Source of the DNA: Oscillospiraceae bacterium
GTDB lineage: Bacteria > Bacillota > Clostridia > Oscillospirales > Oscillospiraceae
Direction: 5' to 3'
DNA length: 64,000 nt
Assembly: GCA_015068425.1 (NCBI GenBank)
Contig: SVKK01000003.1
Coordinates: 55,014-119,013, forward strand
This document shows positions 33,428-42,299 of this stretch, piece after piece. The notes under the pieces were generated by a model. It was not told the origin of the DNA and searched no databases. It was given only the letters and a program-made list of their open reading frames with translations. A program made the translations under genes and the position numbers. The first letter of the stretch is position 1. Each line of letters opens with the position of its first letter.

Positions 33428-34624
33428 TCAGTCGTTGGTGTAGTTATCGAAATAACCCTGGATAAAGATAACGGGAGTTCCCTTGTCACCGGAGCCGGAG
33501 GTCAGGTCACAGAGAGAGCCGATAAGGTCAGTGAGGTTTCTGGGGGTGGTGCCCTCGGATACCATATTGCCTACGAGGCTTGCGCCGTCCTTGGCCTTGA
33601 TGCGCTCGGAAATGGCCTTCTTAAGTTCATCTCCCTTAAGGTCGCCAAAATCGTTATCCGCAAGATACTTCAGCTTCAGCTCGTTGGGAGTTCCTATAAG
33701 TCCATCAGTATAACCGGGAGAGACAACGGGGTCAGCCAGCTCCCAGATCTTGCCGGCGGGATCCTTAAATGCGCCGTCGCCATAAACCATTGCTTCCACC
33801 TTCTTGCCGGTGGCCTCGCTCATACGCTTGCCGATGGCTTCTGCAATAGCCATGCAGTCCACAGGGAAGAGCTTGACGCTATCATCAGTGGCCTTGTTGG
33901 AACCGAGAAGACCGTACTGGGGGTTGAAGCCGCTGCCGTCAATGCTCTCGGTGAGAAGATCGTCAAGTCCGAGAACGGTCTTAACTCCGGCAGCCTTAAG
34001 AAGGCGCTTGCTTCTCTGGCGGGAGTGAATATCGCAGGTTATAACGCAGTCGGCGTAGTCAGCAATAGCCTGAACGCGGTTTGCAAAGATAACCTCAACC
34101 TCTGCGCCCATTCTGCGTACAAGGTCGGAATAATACTCAACATAGTCCACACCGGTGAAGGGATGAACCACCTTGCCGAATGCTGCGCGGAACTGCTCCA
34201 GACTGAGAACATCACGGTAGGGATCGATGCCTGCTTCATCAACAGCATCGATGCTCACGAGATGATTGCCCACTTCGTCAGAGGGATAGGAGAGCATAAG
34301 AACTACCTTCTCACAGCCGCCGGCAATGCCCATAAGGCAGTTTGCAAAACGGTTGCGGCTGAGGATGGGGAAGGTTACGCCAACGGTCTTACCGCCGGTC
34401 TTTGCTCGAACATCTTTGGATATATCGCTGATGCCGGCATAGTTGCCCTGTGCGCGGGCAACAACGGATTCGGTTACGGCAACGATATCCTTGTCGTGAA
34501 CCTCAATGCCGTTTTCACGGACAGCCTGAAGAACGGAGGATACCACTACCTCAACAATGTCATCGCCCTGACGGACAATGGGAGTTCTTATTCCACGAGA
34601 TACAGTACCGATAAGTCTGCTCAT
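33428..34624 (-). CDS. F420-0:gamma-glutamyl ligase (CofE-like) family protein
   Basis: This 398-residue protein resembles the coenzyme F420-0:L-glutamate ligase family (PF01996), with RGIRTPIVRQGDDIVEVV near the start and DIVAVTESVVARAQGNY, a region typical of CofE-like nucleotide/metal binding. It also has VYGDGAFKDPAGKIWELADPVVSPGYTDGL. Clostridia of this kind are not known to make F420, and I see no other F420 gene. The protein probably performs a different glutamyl or amide ligation. The family often occurs as a stand-alone gene in Clostridia. It has its own promoter (34667-34695) and terminator. Confidence 0.8.
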   Translation of the reverse strand: MSRLIGTVSRGIRTPIVRQGDDIVEVVVSSVLQAVRENGIEVHDKDIVAVTESVVARAQGNYAGISDISKDVRAKTGGKTVGVTFPILSRNRFANCLMGIAGGCEKVVLMLSYPSDEVGNHLVSIDAVDEAGIDPYRDVLSLEQFRAAFGKVVHPFTGVDYVEYYSDLVRRMGAEVEVIFANRVQAIADYADCVITCDIHSRQRSKRLLKAAGVKTVLGLDDLLTESIDGSGFNPQYGLLGSNKATDDSVKLFPVDCMAIAEAIGKRMSEATGKKVEAMVYGDGAFKDPAGKIWELADPVVSPGYTDGLIGTPNELKLKYLADNDFGDLKGDELKKAISERIKAKDGASLVGNMVSEGTTPRNLTDLIGSLCDLTSGSGDKGTPVIFIQGYFDNYTND

Positions 34625-34666
34625 TTATGATACCTCATTTGCTATCAAGTTTATTAACAACAATGT

Positions 34667-34695
34667 ATTATAATATTTTTTTCATATATTGTAAA
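34667..34695 (-). promoter_or_regulatory. Promoter of the CofE-like gene
   Basis: On the minus strand TTTACA (34690-34695), 17 bp and TATAAT (34667-34672), about 43 bp upstream of the ATG. Confidence 0.65.
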
Positions 34696-34719
34696 TTGTT
34701 TTTTGCAAAAAAGTCCAAT

Positions 34720-35592
34720 TTATTCACCGTAAGAACTGTCAAGAGCCTCTCTTCTGAGCAAATATTCGCTGGGAGTCAGCCCATAGAGCTTTTTGAAAGA
34801 GCGCAGGAAGGATGAATATTCGGAAAAACCAACCTTCATGGCCGCTTCCGTGACGCCCATTCCGCCGTCCAGAAGTCCCGCAGCGGCGGTCAGCCTCTTC
34901 TGGCAGATATAGTTATGCACGGTATAGCCCGTGGACTCTTTGAACCTGCGCATAAAATAGTAGCGGCTCAGATAACACTTTCCCGCAAGAAAATCCACGC
35001 TCAGTTCATCGGAAAGATGACGGTTGATATAGCTGAGGGCCTCGTCTATTTTGGGGTCTATGGCTCCCGCTTCACCGCTGCTTTCTTCCAGAACGCAGCG
35101 ATTGAATTCTATCATTATTTGCAGAAAGATCGTATCGGAAAGTATTGCACTTCCAAAGCGCTCCTCGCCCAAAGCCTTTTCGAGACCTCCGATAAGCCTT
35201 TTTATTCTTAGGGCAGAATCCCCGTTGGGATGGTAGAGGCACGCCCTTCTCTCCGCGCTAAGCCGAAAACAGCTGTCCAACTTCGCCTCTTCCCGGCTTT
35301 GCTCCTCAAGATAACCGGGACGAATCCAGAAAACCGCGCGCTCATAGTCACTTTCAGAGCTTATGATGGGTTTATGTATCGCATTATGGGGCACGAACAG
35401 GATATCCCCCGGCTCAAGACTGTATGTGACGCCCTCTATGATATAGTCAACGTTGCCTGAATAGAACACCAGTGCTTTGTCAAACTCGTGATAATGGCTT
35501 TCCACACTTTGAGCTCTTCTATCCCGGAGATGGAAAAGTCTGAAATTTTCAAACAGATAGCCTTTATTGGCAACTCTTGTGTTTTCGCTCAC
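34720..35592 (-). CDS. AraC family regulator with cupin sensor domain
   Basis: This 290-residue protein has an N-terminal cupin (about 25-95; YSLEPGDILFVPHNAIHKP) and a C-terminal AraC DNA-binding domain (about 190-285): LSVDFLAGKCYLSRYYFMRRFKESTG and GVTEAAMKVGFSEYSSFLRSFKKLYGLTPSEYLL. This form usually senses sugars or related small molecules. The start overlaps the end of the WYL regulator gene by 4 bp, so the two are translationally coupled. A target is not obvious; the CofE-like gene downstream has its own promoter, and the GH3 gene is 2 kb away. Confidence 0.92.
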   Translation of the reverse strand: MSENTRVANKGYLFENFRLFHLRDRRAQSVESHYHEFDKALVFYSGNVDYIIEGVTYSLEPGDILFVPHNAIHKPIISSESDYERAVFWIRPGYLEEQSREEAKLDSCFRLSAERRACLYHPNGDSALRIKRLIGGLEKALGEERFGSAILSDTIFLQIMIEFNRCVLEESSGEAGAIDPKIDEALSYINRHLSDELSVDFLAGKCYLSRYYFMRRFKESTGYTVHNYICQKRLTAAAGLLDGGMGVTEAAMKVGFSEYSSFLRSFKKLYGLTPSEYLLRREALDSSYGE

Positions 35593-36590
35593 TTTGCTTC
35601 CTCACTCTCATACATGGCCAGAGACTCCTTCAAAAGTCGGCTCATCTTTTCCGCAACTGAAGCGGGAGAGACTATTTTCATTCCGCCCTCGAAGCCAAAT
35701 ACCCATGCCAGGAACTGGGGAGATGGAATAACGTCCACCGTGACGGTGAAGCACTTATCATCGGTAGAAACTATAATGACATCTTTGCCGAAGCGGTCTA
35801 TCACCGCTCCCGCGAGATGATTTTCGCAGCTTAGCCGTACCTTTTCCGCGGTGCCGGCGAACATTCCAAAAACCTTCTCCGTATATTCCGCCATATTCAT
35901 TCCGCCCAAAACATTTTTGCCCTCACGAACCTTGTCGCTTATACGTATAGAGGCCATTTTGTCTACTCGGTAATGGCGCACCTGTCCGGACAAGCCGTCA
36001 AAGGCAATCAGGTAATAGTTCTCATTGTTCCATGTTAGCGCATATGGGCTCACTGCGTACTCCTGACCGCCCCTGCGAAAGCTGCGCTCTTTGGATACGG
36101 AATACTCGAAATATTTGAAAAGTATCTGTCTGTCTGAAGCAATTGCGGTATGAATCTTATCCACATTATAGTAAATGCTCTCGTTCATGGTCTTGATGCG
36201 GTTGGATACATAGACTTGACGGTGTAGAGTTCCGGCCTCATAGGTGCTGGTAAGAGCCTCAACCTTTTTTATAAGAGCCATAGATTTTTTTCCCGTTATG
36301 AATCTGGAGGCCTGAACGCTGTCCACCAGGAGTTTCAGCTCGGGCAGTTCAAACTCACGGGAGCCCAGATAATATCCTCCCCCGGGTCCCTTCACCTGGA
36401 TTATATCCATTCCGTAAGTACGCAAAGCTTCAATATCATCATAGAGGCTTTTTCTCTCCGCAGAAATACCATAGCCTTCCAGATACCTTATCATATCTGC
36501 AATGCTTACAGGATGGTTTTCATCACTGCTGCGACGAAGAAAATCCATAAGATAAACTATTTTAAGTTTTTGATTGGGTGACTTTGCCAT
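35589..36590 (-). CDS. WYL domain transcriptional regulator (DeoR/HTH_11 type)
   Basis: This 333-residue protein has an N-terminal winged helix (about 5-70; RRSSDENHPVSIADMIRYLE and AERKSLYDDIEALRTYGMDI) and a WYL domain (about 150-220; YAVSPYALTWNNENYYLIAFD) followed by a WCX-like C-terminal region. WYL regulators sense nucleic-acid or nucleotide ligands and control stress, metabolism or defence genes. ATG follows AGGAGG. It is co-transcribed with the AraC gene downstream and divergent from the DUF1847 gene. Confidence 0.92.
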   Translation of the reverse strand: MAKSPNQKLKIVYLMDFLRRSSDENHPVSIADMIRYLEGYGISAERKSLYDDIEALRTYGMDIIQVKGPGGGYYLGSREFELPELKLLVDSVQASRFITGKKSMALIKKVEALTSTYEAGTLHRQVYVSNRIKTMNESIYYNVDKIHTAIASDRQILFKYFEYSVSKERSFRRGGQEYAVSPYALTWNNENYYLIAFDGLSGQVRHYRVDKMASIRISDKVREGKNVLGGMNMAEYTEKVFGMFAGTAEKVRLSCENHLAGAVIDRFGKDVIIVSTDDKCFTVTVDVIPSPQFLAWVFGFEGGMKIVSPASVAEKMSRLLKESLAMYESEEAK

Positions 36591-36610
36591 TACTCATCGC
36601 CTCCTTTATA

Positions 36611-36639
36611 ATAATATACCTTTTTGAGCATTTCCGCAA
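36611..36639 (-). promoter_or_regulatory. Promoter of the WYL-AraC operon
   Basis: On the minus strand TTGCGG (36634-36639), 17 bp and TATTAT (36611-36616). It lies only about 21 bp upstream of the ATG, so the leader is minimal. Confidence 0.55.
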
Positions 36640-36702
36640 GATAAAACGCCTTTTACATAGGTATAATCCTCGTTTTTAACGCAAAAAGTGCTTCCGCTTT
36701 GT

Positions 36703-36732
36703 TTGACAAGAGCTATGCCGCTGTGCTAACAT
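36703..36732 (+). promoter_or_regulatory. Promoter of the DUF1847 gene
   Basis: TTGACA (36703-36708), 18 bp and TAACAT (36727-36732) with a TG-C extension before the -10. Confidence 0.6.
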
Positions 36733-36765
36733 TTTCTTATAAAAAATTTTTTTGGAGGCCGAGTC

Positions 36766-37380
36766 ATGTATACCACCTGTTCAAGCTGCACCGTCCACAC
36801 CTGTGAAAAGCCCGAAAATGGCAGCTATCCCAAAAACTGCCCCGTTTTGCAAAAAGAGAGAATGGCGGAAATACTGAAGGAATATGAGTCTTTCAGGGAA
36901 TTTTTCTCCGTATGCGCAAGAATTGAAGCAGAAGGTTACTGCCAGTGGCCCAGACTCAAGGAGACAATCCTGCTCTGCGAGAGAATGGGCTATAAAAGAA
37001 TCGGTCTCGCCTTCTGCGCCGGCTTCCGCTCCGAGGCAAAAACTGTTGAAAACCTTATCCGAAGCAAGGGTCTTGAAGTTGTCAGCGCCGTCTGCAAGGT
37101 TGGCGGCATAGACAAAGAAGACTTCGGTATGCCCGCCGACCACAAGGTTCATCCCGGCGGCTATGAGCCTGTCTGCAACCCCATTGCTCAAGCCGAGCTT
37201 TTAAATTACGCGGAAACCGAATTCAATATTGTTCTCGGTCTTTGCGTGGGACACGATTCCCTCTTCCTGAAGCACGCCAAGGCTCTTTCCACCGTTTTGG
37301 TGGCAAAGGACAGAGTTTTGGCTCATAACCCCTGCGGCGCTATCTACACCGCAAACGGCTATTATAAAAACAAACTTTAA
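36766..37380 (+). CDS. DUF1847 cysteine-rich protein
   Basis: This 204-residue protein matches the DUF1847 pattern: an N-terminal Cys cluster (TTCSSCTVHTCEKPE, then NCPV), GYKRIGLAFCAGFRSEA, VVSAVCKVGGIDKEDFG, CNPIAQAELLN and GLCVGHDSLFLKHAKA, ending VLAHNPCGAIYT. The many conserved Cys suggest a metal or Fe-S site. The function is unknown. ATG follows TTGGAGG. The GH3 gene begins 25 bp downstream on the same strand, so the two are probably co-transcribed, although no functional link is obvious. Confidence 0.88.
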   Translation: MYTTCSSCTVHTCEKPENGSYPKNCPVLQKERMAEILKEYESFREFFSVCARIEAEGYCQWPRLKETILLCERMGYKRIGLAFCAGFRSEAKTVENLIRSKGLEVVSAVCKVGGIDKEDFGMPADHKVHPGGYEPVCNPIAQAELLNYAETEFNIVLGLCVGHDSLFLKHAKALSTVLVAKDRVLAHNPCGAIYTANGYYKNKL

Positions 37381-37405
37381 TTTTCTTCCCGAAAGGCGGA
37401 TAAGT

Positions 37406-39859
37406 ATGGAAAGAATAATCCGTGCAACAAAAGATACCACCGTCAGCGAAAGAGAGCTTTGTCATGCCGCCCTTGCAAGAGCGGTCTGCGGCGAGGGAAT
37501 GGTTCTTCTTGAAAACAATGGCGCCCTCCCCCTCTGCGGCGGCAAGGTTGCCCTTTACGGAGCAGGCGTGCGTCACGGTTCTTACGGCGGATCCGGCAGC
37601 GGAGAAAACAATCCACGATACAGAGTTTCTCCCGAGCAGGGTTTTATAAACGGCGGCTGGGAAGTAGTCTCCACGAAGTGGCTTGATGACTTTGATGCTC
37701 TTTATGCCGAGGAAAAGGAAAACTACGACCGCAGCGTGCTCAAAGCCACAAAACGTCTCGGTGTTTTCGGAAGAATGGAATATGTGGCGAGCCACCCCTT
37801 CATCCCCTCCGGCGGAAGCCCCGTCAGCCCCGAGGAGGCAATCGAAAGCGGCACCGACACCGCCGTTTATATTCTCACCCGCCACGCAGGCGAGGGAGGT
37901 GACCGCCGCACGGTGCAGGGAGATTATTATATCACCGACAGCGAAAAGGATTTTCTCTGCTCCCTCTGCGCAAGCTATCCAAAGGTCGTTCTCGTTTTGA
38001 ACATCGGCTCCGTTATGGATCTGAACTTTGCCGATGAGTGCGGCGTTGACGCCATTTTGTACATGATGCAGGGCGGTATGGAGGCCGGCAACGGACTTTT
38101 CGATGTGCTCATCGGCTCGGTAAGTCCCAGCGGAAAGCTTGCAGACACCTGGGCTCACAATTATGAAGATTATCCCTGCCACGACACCTTCTCCACAAGA
38201 GGCGGCAGAAAATATGAAGAAGACTATCTTGAAGGCATCTATGTCGGTTACCGATGGTTTGATGCAATGGGTATTGCCCCCCGCTATGCCTTTGGTCACG
38301 GTCTGAGTTACAGCCGCTTTTCTTTGACCCCCGGTGCTGCCGGCGCGGAGGGAAGCCGCGTAAGCATATATGCCAATATTCAAAACATCGGAAACGTGTC
38401 CGCAAAGGAGGTTGTTCAGCTTTATGTTTCTCCTCCCGACGGAAAACTCTCCAAGGAACACAAGCGTCTTATCAGTTATACCAAAACCGCTCTCATTGAA
38501 CCGGGACGCAGCCAGCAGCTTTGCCTGAGCTTTGATATGCGCGAGTGCGCATCCTATGACACAGAAACCTCCTCCTTCATTCTCGAAAAAGGCGACTATA
38601 TAGTTTACATAGGCAGCTCTTCCGATAATCTTCTTCCCGCAGCGGTCATCACCCTTGATGAAAGCGCTGTGACGGAAATATGCACCGCTGTCTGCCCTAT
38701 GAAGGACCAGCTTGATTTTATAGTTCCACCCTCCCGGCAGCGCAGCATCCCCGAAGCCGCAAAGCTCTGCATATCCGCGAAGGTCATAGGCACCACCGTA
38801 CACAGCTACACTCCCCCCGAGCTTATAAAAAATCCTGAAATCGACGCCATAATGGCTTCCCTTAGCAATAAGGACATCGCAAAACTTCTTGTGGGTACCT
38901 GCTATATTGGTCCCCGCCATAACACCGCCTTCGGTGCGGCAGGCTCTTCAACCTCTGCCCTTCTGAAAAAGGGAATAGACAATATGCTCATGGCAGACGG
39001 CCCTCAGGGCATCAATCTGCAGCTTTGTTCTCCTCCGCCCCGCCAGAACTTTTTCTCCCCTCAGGCGCTTCCCGAATCCGTAACCTTGGGCAAACGCTCC
39101 CTTTTCACCCGCATTATGAACCCCGCTCCCAAGGGTAAGGGCAAGGACTATTATCACTTTTGCACCGCCTGGCCCTGCCAGACTCTGGTTGCCCAGACAT
39201 GGAACCGCGCTCTTATCGAAGAGCTTGGAAAAGCCACCGGCACCGAGATGCTGGAATACGGCATAGTCTTCTGGCTTGCACCTGCTATGAACATCCACCG
39301 CAGCGTCCTTTGCGGAAGAAACTTTGAATACTGCTCCGAGGATCCTGTTCTCAGCGGAAAAACCGCCGCTTCCATTGTAAAAGGTGCTCAAAGCCGCAGC
39401 GGCTGCTACGCCACCATAAAGCATTTCGCCTGCAACAATCTGGAAAATTCCAGAAACCGTTCCTCTAGCAATCTGGACGAAAGAAGCCTGAGAGAAATCT
39501 ATCTCAGCGGTTTCCGCATTGCAGTGGAAGAAGGTGGCGCCAAAGCTGTTATGAGCAGCTACAACAAGATAAACGGTGTGTACGCGGCTAATAACTATGA
39601 CCTGCTTACAAAGGTTCTCAGAAACGAATGGGGCTTCGATGGCATAGTTATGACCGACTGGTTCGGAACAGGTCACCACGAAGCAAGCGACGCAAAAGCC
39701 TGCGCAGCCGGCAATGACATCCTTATGCCGGGAACTCCTATGGCCTTCCGCAATGTTCTCAAAGCTATAAAGCGGGGGGAAATCAGCACATATGACACCC
39801 ACTCCTGCGCCCGCAGACTTATACGCGCCGCCCTTGAAAGCTGCGTTATGAAAAAATAA
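37406..39859 (+). CDS. Glycoside hydrolase family 3 with permuted domain order
   Basis: This 817-residue beta-glucosidase-type enzyme has its domains in reverse order. Residues 20-260 match the GH3 C-terminal alpha/beta domain (EGMVLLENNGALPLCGG, then the RHAGEGGDR stretch). A fibronectin III-like domain follows (about 310-400; VVQLYVSPPDGKLSKE). The GH3 N-terminal TIM barrel comes last (about 470-800), with ATIKHFACNNLE and the nucleophile Asp in GFDGIVMTDWFGTG. Permuted GH3 enzymes are known from rumen and gut bacteria such as Ruminococcus albus and Butyrivibrio. It has no signal peptide, so it should hydrolyse imported beta-linked sugars in the cytoplasm. A strong terminator follows. Confidence 0.92.
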   Translation: MERIIRATKDTTVSERELCHAALARAVCGEGMVLLENNGALPLCGGKVALYGAGVRHGSYGGSGSGENNPRYRVSPEQGFINGGWEVVSTKWLDDFDALYAEEKENYDRSVLKATKRLGVFGRMEYVASHPFIPSGGSPVSPEEAIESGTDTAVYILTRHAGEGGDRRTVQGDYYITDSEKDFLCSLCASYPKVVLVLNIGSVMDLNFADECGVDAILYMMQGGMEAGNGLFDVLIGSVSPSGKLADTWAHNYEDYPCHDTFSTRGGRKYEEDYLEGIYVGYRWFDAMGIAPRYAFGHGLSYSRFSLTPGAAGAEGSRVSIYANIQNIGNVSAKEVVQLYVSPPDGKLSKEHKRLISYTKTALIEPGRSQQLCLSFDMRECASYDTETSSFILEKGDYIVYIGSSSDNLLPAAVITLDESAVTEICTAVCPMKDQLDFIVPPSRQRSIPEAAKLCISAKVIGTTVHSYTPPELIKNPEIDAIMASLSNKDIAKLLVGTCYIGPRHNTAFGAAGSSTSALLKKGIDNMLMADGPQGINLQLCSPPPRQNFFSPQALPESVTLGKRSLFTRIMNPAPKGKGKDYYHFCTAWPCQTLVAQTWNRALIEELGKATGTEMLEYGIVFWLAPAMNIHRSVLCGRNFEYCSEDPVLSGKTAASIVKGAQSRSGCYATIKHFACNNLENSRNRSSSNLDERSLREIYLSGFRIAVEEGGAKAVMSSYNKINGVYAANNYDLLTKVLRNEWGFDGIVMTDWFGTGHHEASDAKACAAGNDILMPGTPMAFRNVLKAIKRGEISTYDTHSCARRLIRAALESCVMKK

Positions 39860-39860
39860 G

Positions 39861-39895
39861 AAAAATACTCCGTGCCGAATGCACGGAGTATTTTT
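39861..39895. terminator. Bidirectional terminator after the GH3 gene
   Basis: AAAAATACTCCGTGC, loop CGAAT and GCACGGAGTATTTTT form a perfect 15-bp stem between convergent genes. Confidence 0.92.
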
Positions 39896-42128
39896 ATGTA
39901 AACTGCATTTTCTCGATTTCCACCAGATTTGTATGCTGGGGATTGCCTCGGGCATAGGCTGTTGGTCTAAGGCTTGTAATGGTATTGATGCAGCCGCCTT
40001 CGTCCTCGCCATCTTCGTTTGGCTTATACCACGCACCCTGAGAAAGGGCCGTTACGCCCTCCATAACTTTGTCGGTGACATGGGCTTTTATGCGTATAGC
40101 TCCTCTGTCATTCCTGATAATTACTGTATCTCCCTCATTTATCTCCCTCTTTTGGGCATCGTTGGGATTTATCCAAACTCGGCGAGGCTCTATCTTTTCC
40201 AAAGCAGGATTATTATCGTGAATACTGTGAACCCTGCGAATGGTATGCCAACCGATAAGCTGCAAAGGGTATTTCTCTGCAAGCACATCACTTGCGCCCT
40301 CGGGAGGCTCAACATAACGGGGTATTGGGGGAAAGAAATCTTTATATTTAGTTATGTAAACTTCTTTTGAGAATATTTCGATCTTTCCGCTGGGTGTGGG
40401 GAAGGGATTTTTCTTCGGGTCAAGGCACTCTTTTTCAAATGCAACAAACCGTTCGTTTGTTTTGTAAGAATAAATTCCGCCTTTTGAGAAATCGGCGTAA
40501 GGCGGCAGTTCCCCCTCTCTTGTGCGCAGATCCTCATAAATATGCTCAAGCCACTCATCGGCGCTTCTGCCCTCGGAAAATGCCTCTCCGAGCTCAAGTT
40601 TTTGGGCCAGTTCGCAGAGCCAGTCATATTCAAAGCGGCACTCTCCCGGGCCTTCCGCTATCTTTTTGGCGAAGCCCAAAAAGTCTCCGTACTGCCACGG
40701 CATTGAAATATTATTCTGTTCAAAGGGAGATACGCCCGGCAGAAGAATATCCGCGAAGCGGGCACTGGACGTCATAAAAAGGTCGGAGCACAAAATAAAT
40801 TCGCACTTTTTTGTATCACGCAATATTTCCGCCGTACGGTTTATATCACTGTGCTGGTTTATAAGACAGTTGCCGGCAAGATTTATGATCATCTTTATAC
40901 CGCTATTAAGCTTATCTCCTCCCCTGATGCCATCGATTGCGCCCATTTCTTCTCCGCGAAGAATGGCGTCCGTCCAGCAGAAAACCGGAATTGACATTGG
41001 GAAGGGATTTTTAAGTTTGGGAAAAACCGGATTTTCGTGGCCTTTATAAAATCCGTTTCCGCAGGCCCAACCGCCCCACACACCAACATTTCCCGTCATA
41101 CAGGCCAAAAGAATTCCGCCGCGTGCGCTCTGCTCTCCATAGGCGTGGCGCTGAGCCCCCAAGCCCTGAATGAGCGCCGCAGGCTTTGCCTTTGCATATC
41201 GCACAGCGAGCTCTTTTATGGTTTCCTCCGGTACTCCGCAGATTTCCTCCGCCCACTGGGGTGTTTTGGCTATGCCGTCCCTTTCACCCAGAAGATAGCT
41301 GAGATAGGATTCCCCGGCTTCAATACCTTCAGGCATATGCTCTCCGTCAAATCCAATACAGCATCGGTCGAGAAAAACCTTGTCGTGCAGACCTTCGCTG
41401 TAAATAACATAGGCCATTGCGTCAAGCATTGCTGCATCTGTGGCGGGACGTATGGGAATCCATTGTGCAGACAGTCTTTCCACAGTTGCGCTGCGGCGGG
41501 GATCCACTACCACTATGGGTATCCCCTTCTCCTTCGCCTTTTCCAGATAATACATACTGGAACAGTCAAAGCGACTTTCTGCGGGATTATGCCCCCAGAG
41601 AATTATCAGGGAGCTATCAAGCCAGCTTTCAGGACTGTTTCCGCTTATTGTTGTGCCGTACATAAGATTGGACATCTGAGTGATGCAGGCGGATGAGTAG
41701 GAGTTATACCTCCCGAGATATCCGCCGTCCAAAGCAAGGAGTCTGCGCACCATATCACAGCCGGACAGCACTCCCGACATTCCCGTGGCATAGTTCACGT
41801 ATCTCGAGCCGGGGCCATAGGTATCGCGAATTCGCACCCATTCCCCGGCGATGGTGTCGATAGCTTCCTCCCAGCTTATGGGAACAAAGCTGCCCTCTCC
41901 CCTTTCCCCGACGCGCCTCATAGGACGGGTTATTCTTTCCGGGCTCTGGAATGTTTCGTGGCTTTTTAATCCCTTGGGACAGGCAACGAGCGGCACAGCT
42001 TCCCCTGCTTCTCCGGCATTTTGGGTGCTCATACGGATAATCTTTCCGTCTTTGATATGAGTTCGAAGCAAACAGCGTCCTCCGCAGTTATTCAGACATG
42101 TTGTTTCAATTATTTTCTCTTCCTCCAA
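39894..42128 (-). CDS. Molybdopterin-dependent oxidoreductase (DMSO reductase family catalytic subunit)
   Basis: This 744-residue protein carries a [4Fe-4S] motif at the N-terminus (TTCLNNCGGRC, fourth Cys in VACPKG), the molybdopterin domain and the C-terminal cofactor-dinucleotide domain (VWINPNDAQKREINEGDTVIIRNDRG). The residue at the metal-ligand position appears to be Ser (NSYSSACITQ), as in DMSO reductase-type enzymes. No Tat signal is visible, so it should be cytoplasmic. No electron-transfer (DmsB) or membrane-anchor (DmsC) subunit is encoded beside it. TTG at 42128 is used as start, with GTGAGG upstream. The substrate is unknown. Confidence 0.9.
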   Translation of the reverse strand: MEEEKIIETTCLNNCGGRCLLRTHIKDGKIIRMSTQNAGEAGEAVPLVACPKGLKSHETFQSPERITRPMRRVGERGEGSFVPISWEEAIDTIAGEWVRIRDTYGPGSRYVNYATGMSGVLSGCDMVRRLLALDGGYLGRYNSYSSACITQMSNLMYGTTISGNSPESWLDSSLIILWGHNPAESRFDCSSMYYLEKAKEKGIPIVVVDPRRSATVERLSAQWIPIRPATDAAMLDAMAYVIYSEGLHDKVFLDRCCIGFDGEHMPEGIEAGESYLSYLLGERDGIAKTPQWAEEICGVPEETIKELAVRYAKAKPAALIQGLGAQRHAYGEQSARGGILLACMTGNVGVWGGWACGNGFYKGHENPVFPKLKNPFPMSIPVFCWTDAILRGEEMGAIDGIRGGDKLNSGIKMIINLAGNCLINQHSDINRTAEILRDTKKCEFILCSDLFMTSSARFADILLPGVSPFEQNNISMPWQYGDFLGFAKKIAEGPGECRFEYDWLCELAQKLELGEAFSEGRSADEWLEHIYEDLRTREGELPPYADFSKGGIYSYKTNERFVAFEKECLDPKKNPFPTPSGKIEIFSKEVYITKYKDFFPPIPRYVEPPEGASDVLAEKYPLQLIGWHTIRRVHSIHDNNPALEKIEPRRVWINPNDAQKREINEGDTVIIRNDRGAIRIKAHVTDKVMEGVTALSQGAWYKPNEDGEDEGGCINTITSLRPTAYARGNPQHTNLVEIEKMQFT

Positions 42129-42299
42129 GATGCCTCACCTGCCCTGCAAAAATTTCCTGACAAAAATATAGCATATTTTCAGACGAAAGTAAAACCCGGG
42201 GATTCAATATATTTTTCTCCTTATTGGCAGCCCGGTATTGCGTAAATGTAAATAAGGTGTTAAAATAATGCGAGATATACTCTTTTTTGGAGGAACACC

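Noticed and set aside
37340..38920. 526-codon open frame antisense to the GH3 gene
   Set aside because: It is a shadow of GH3; no start signal and no recognisable protein features.
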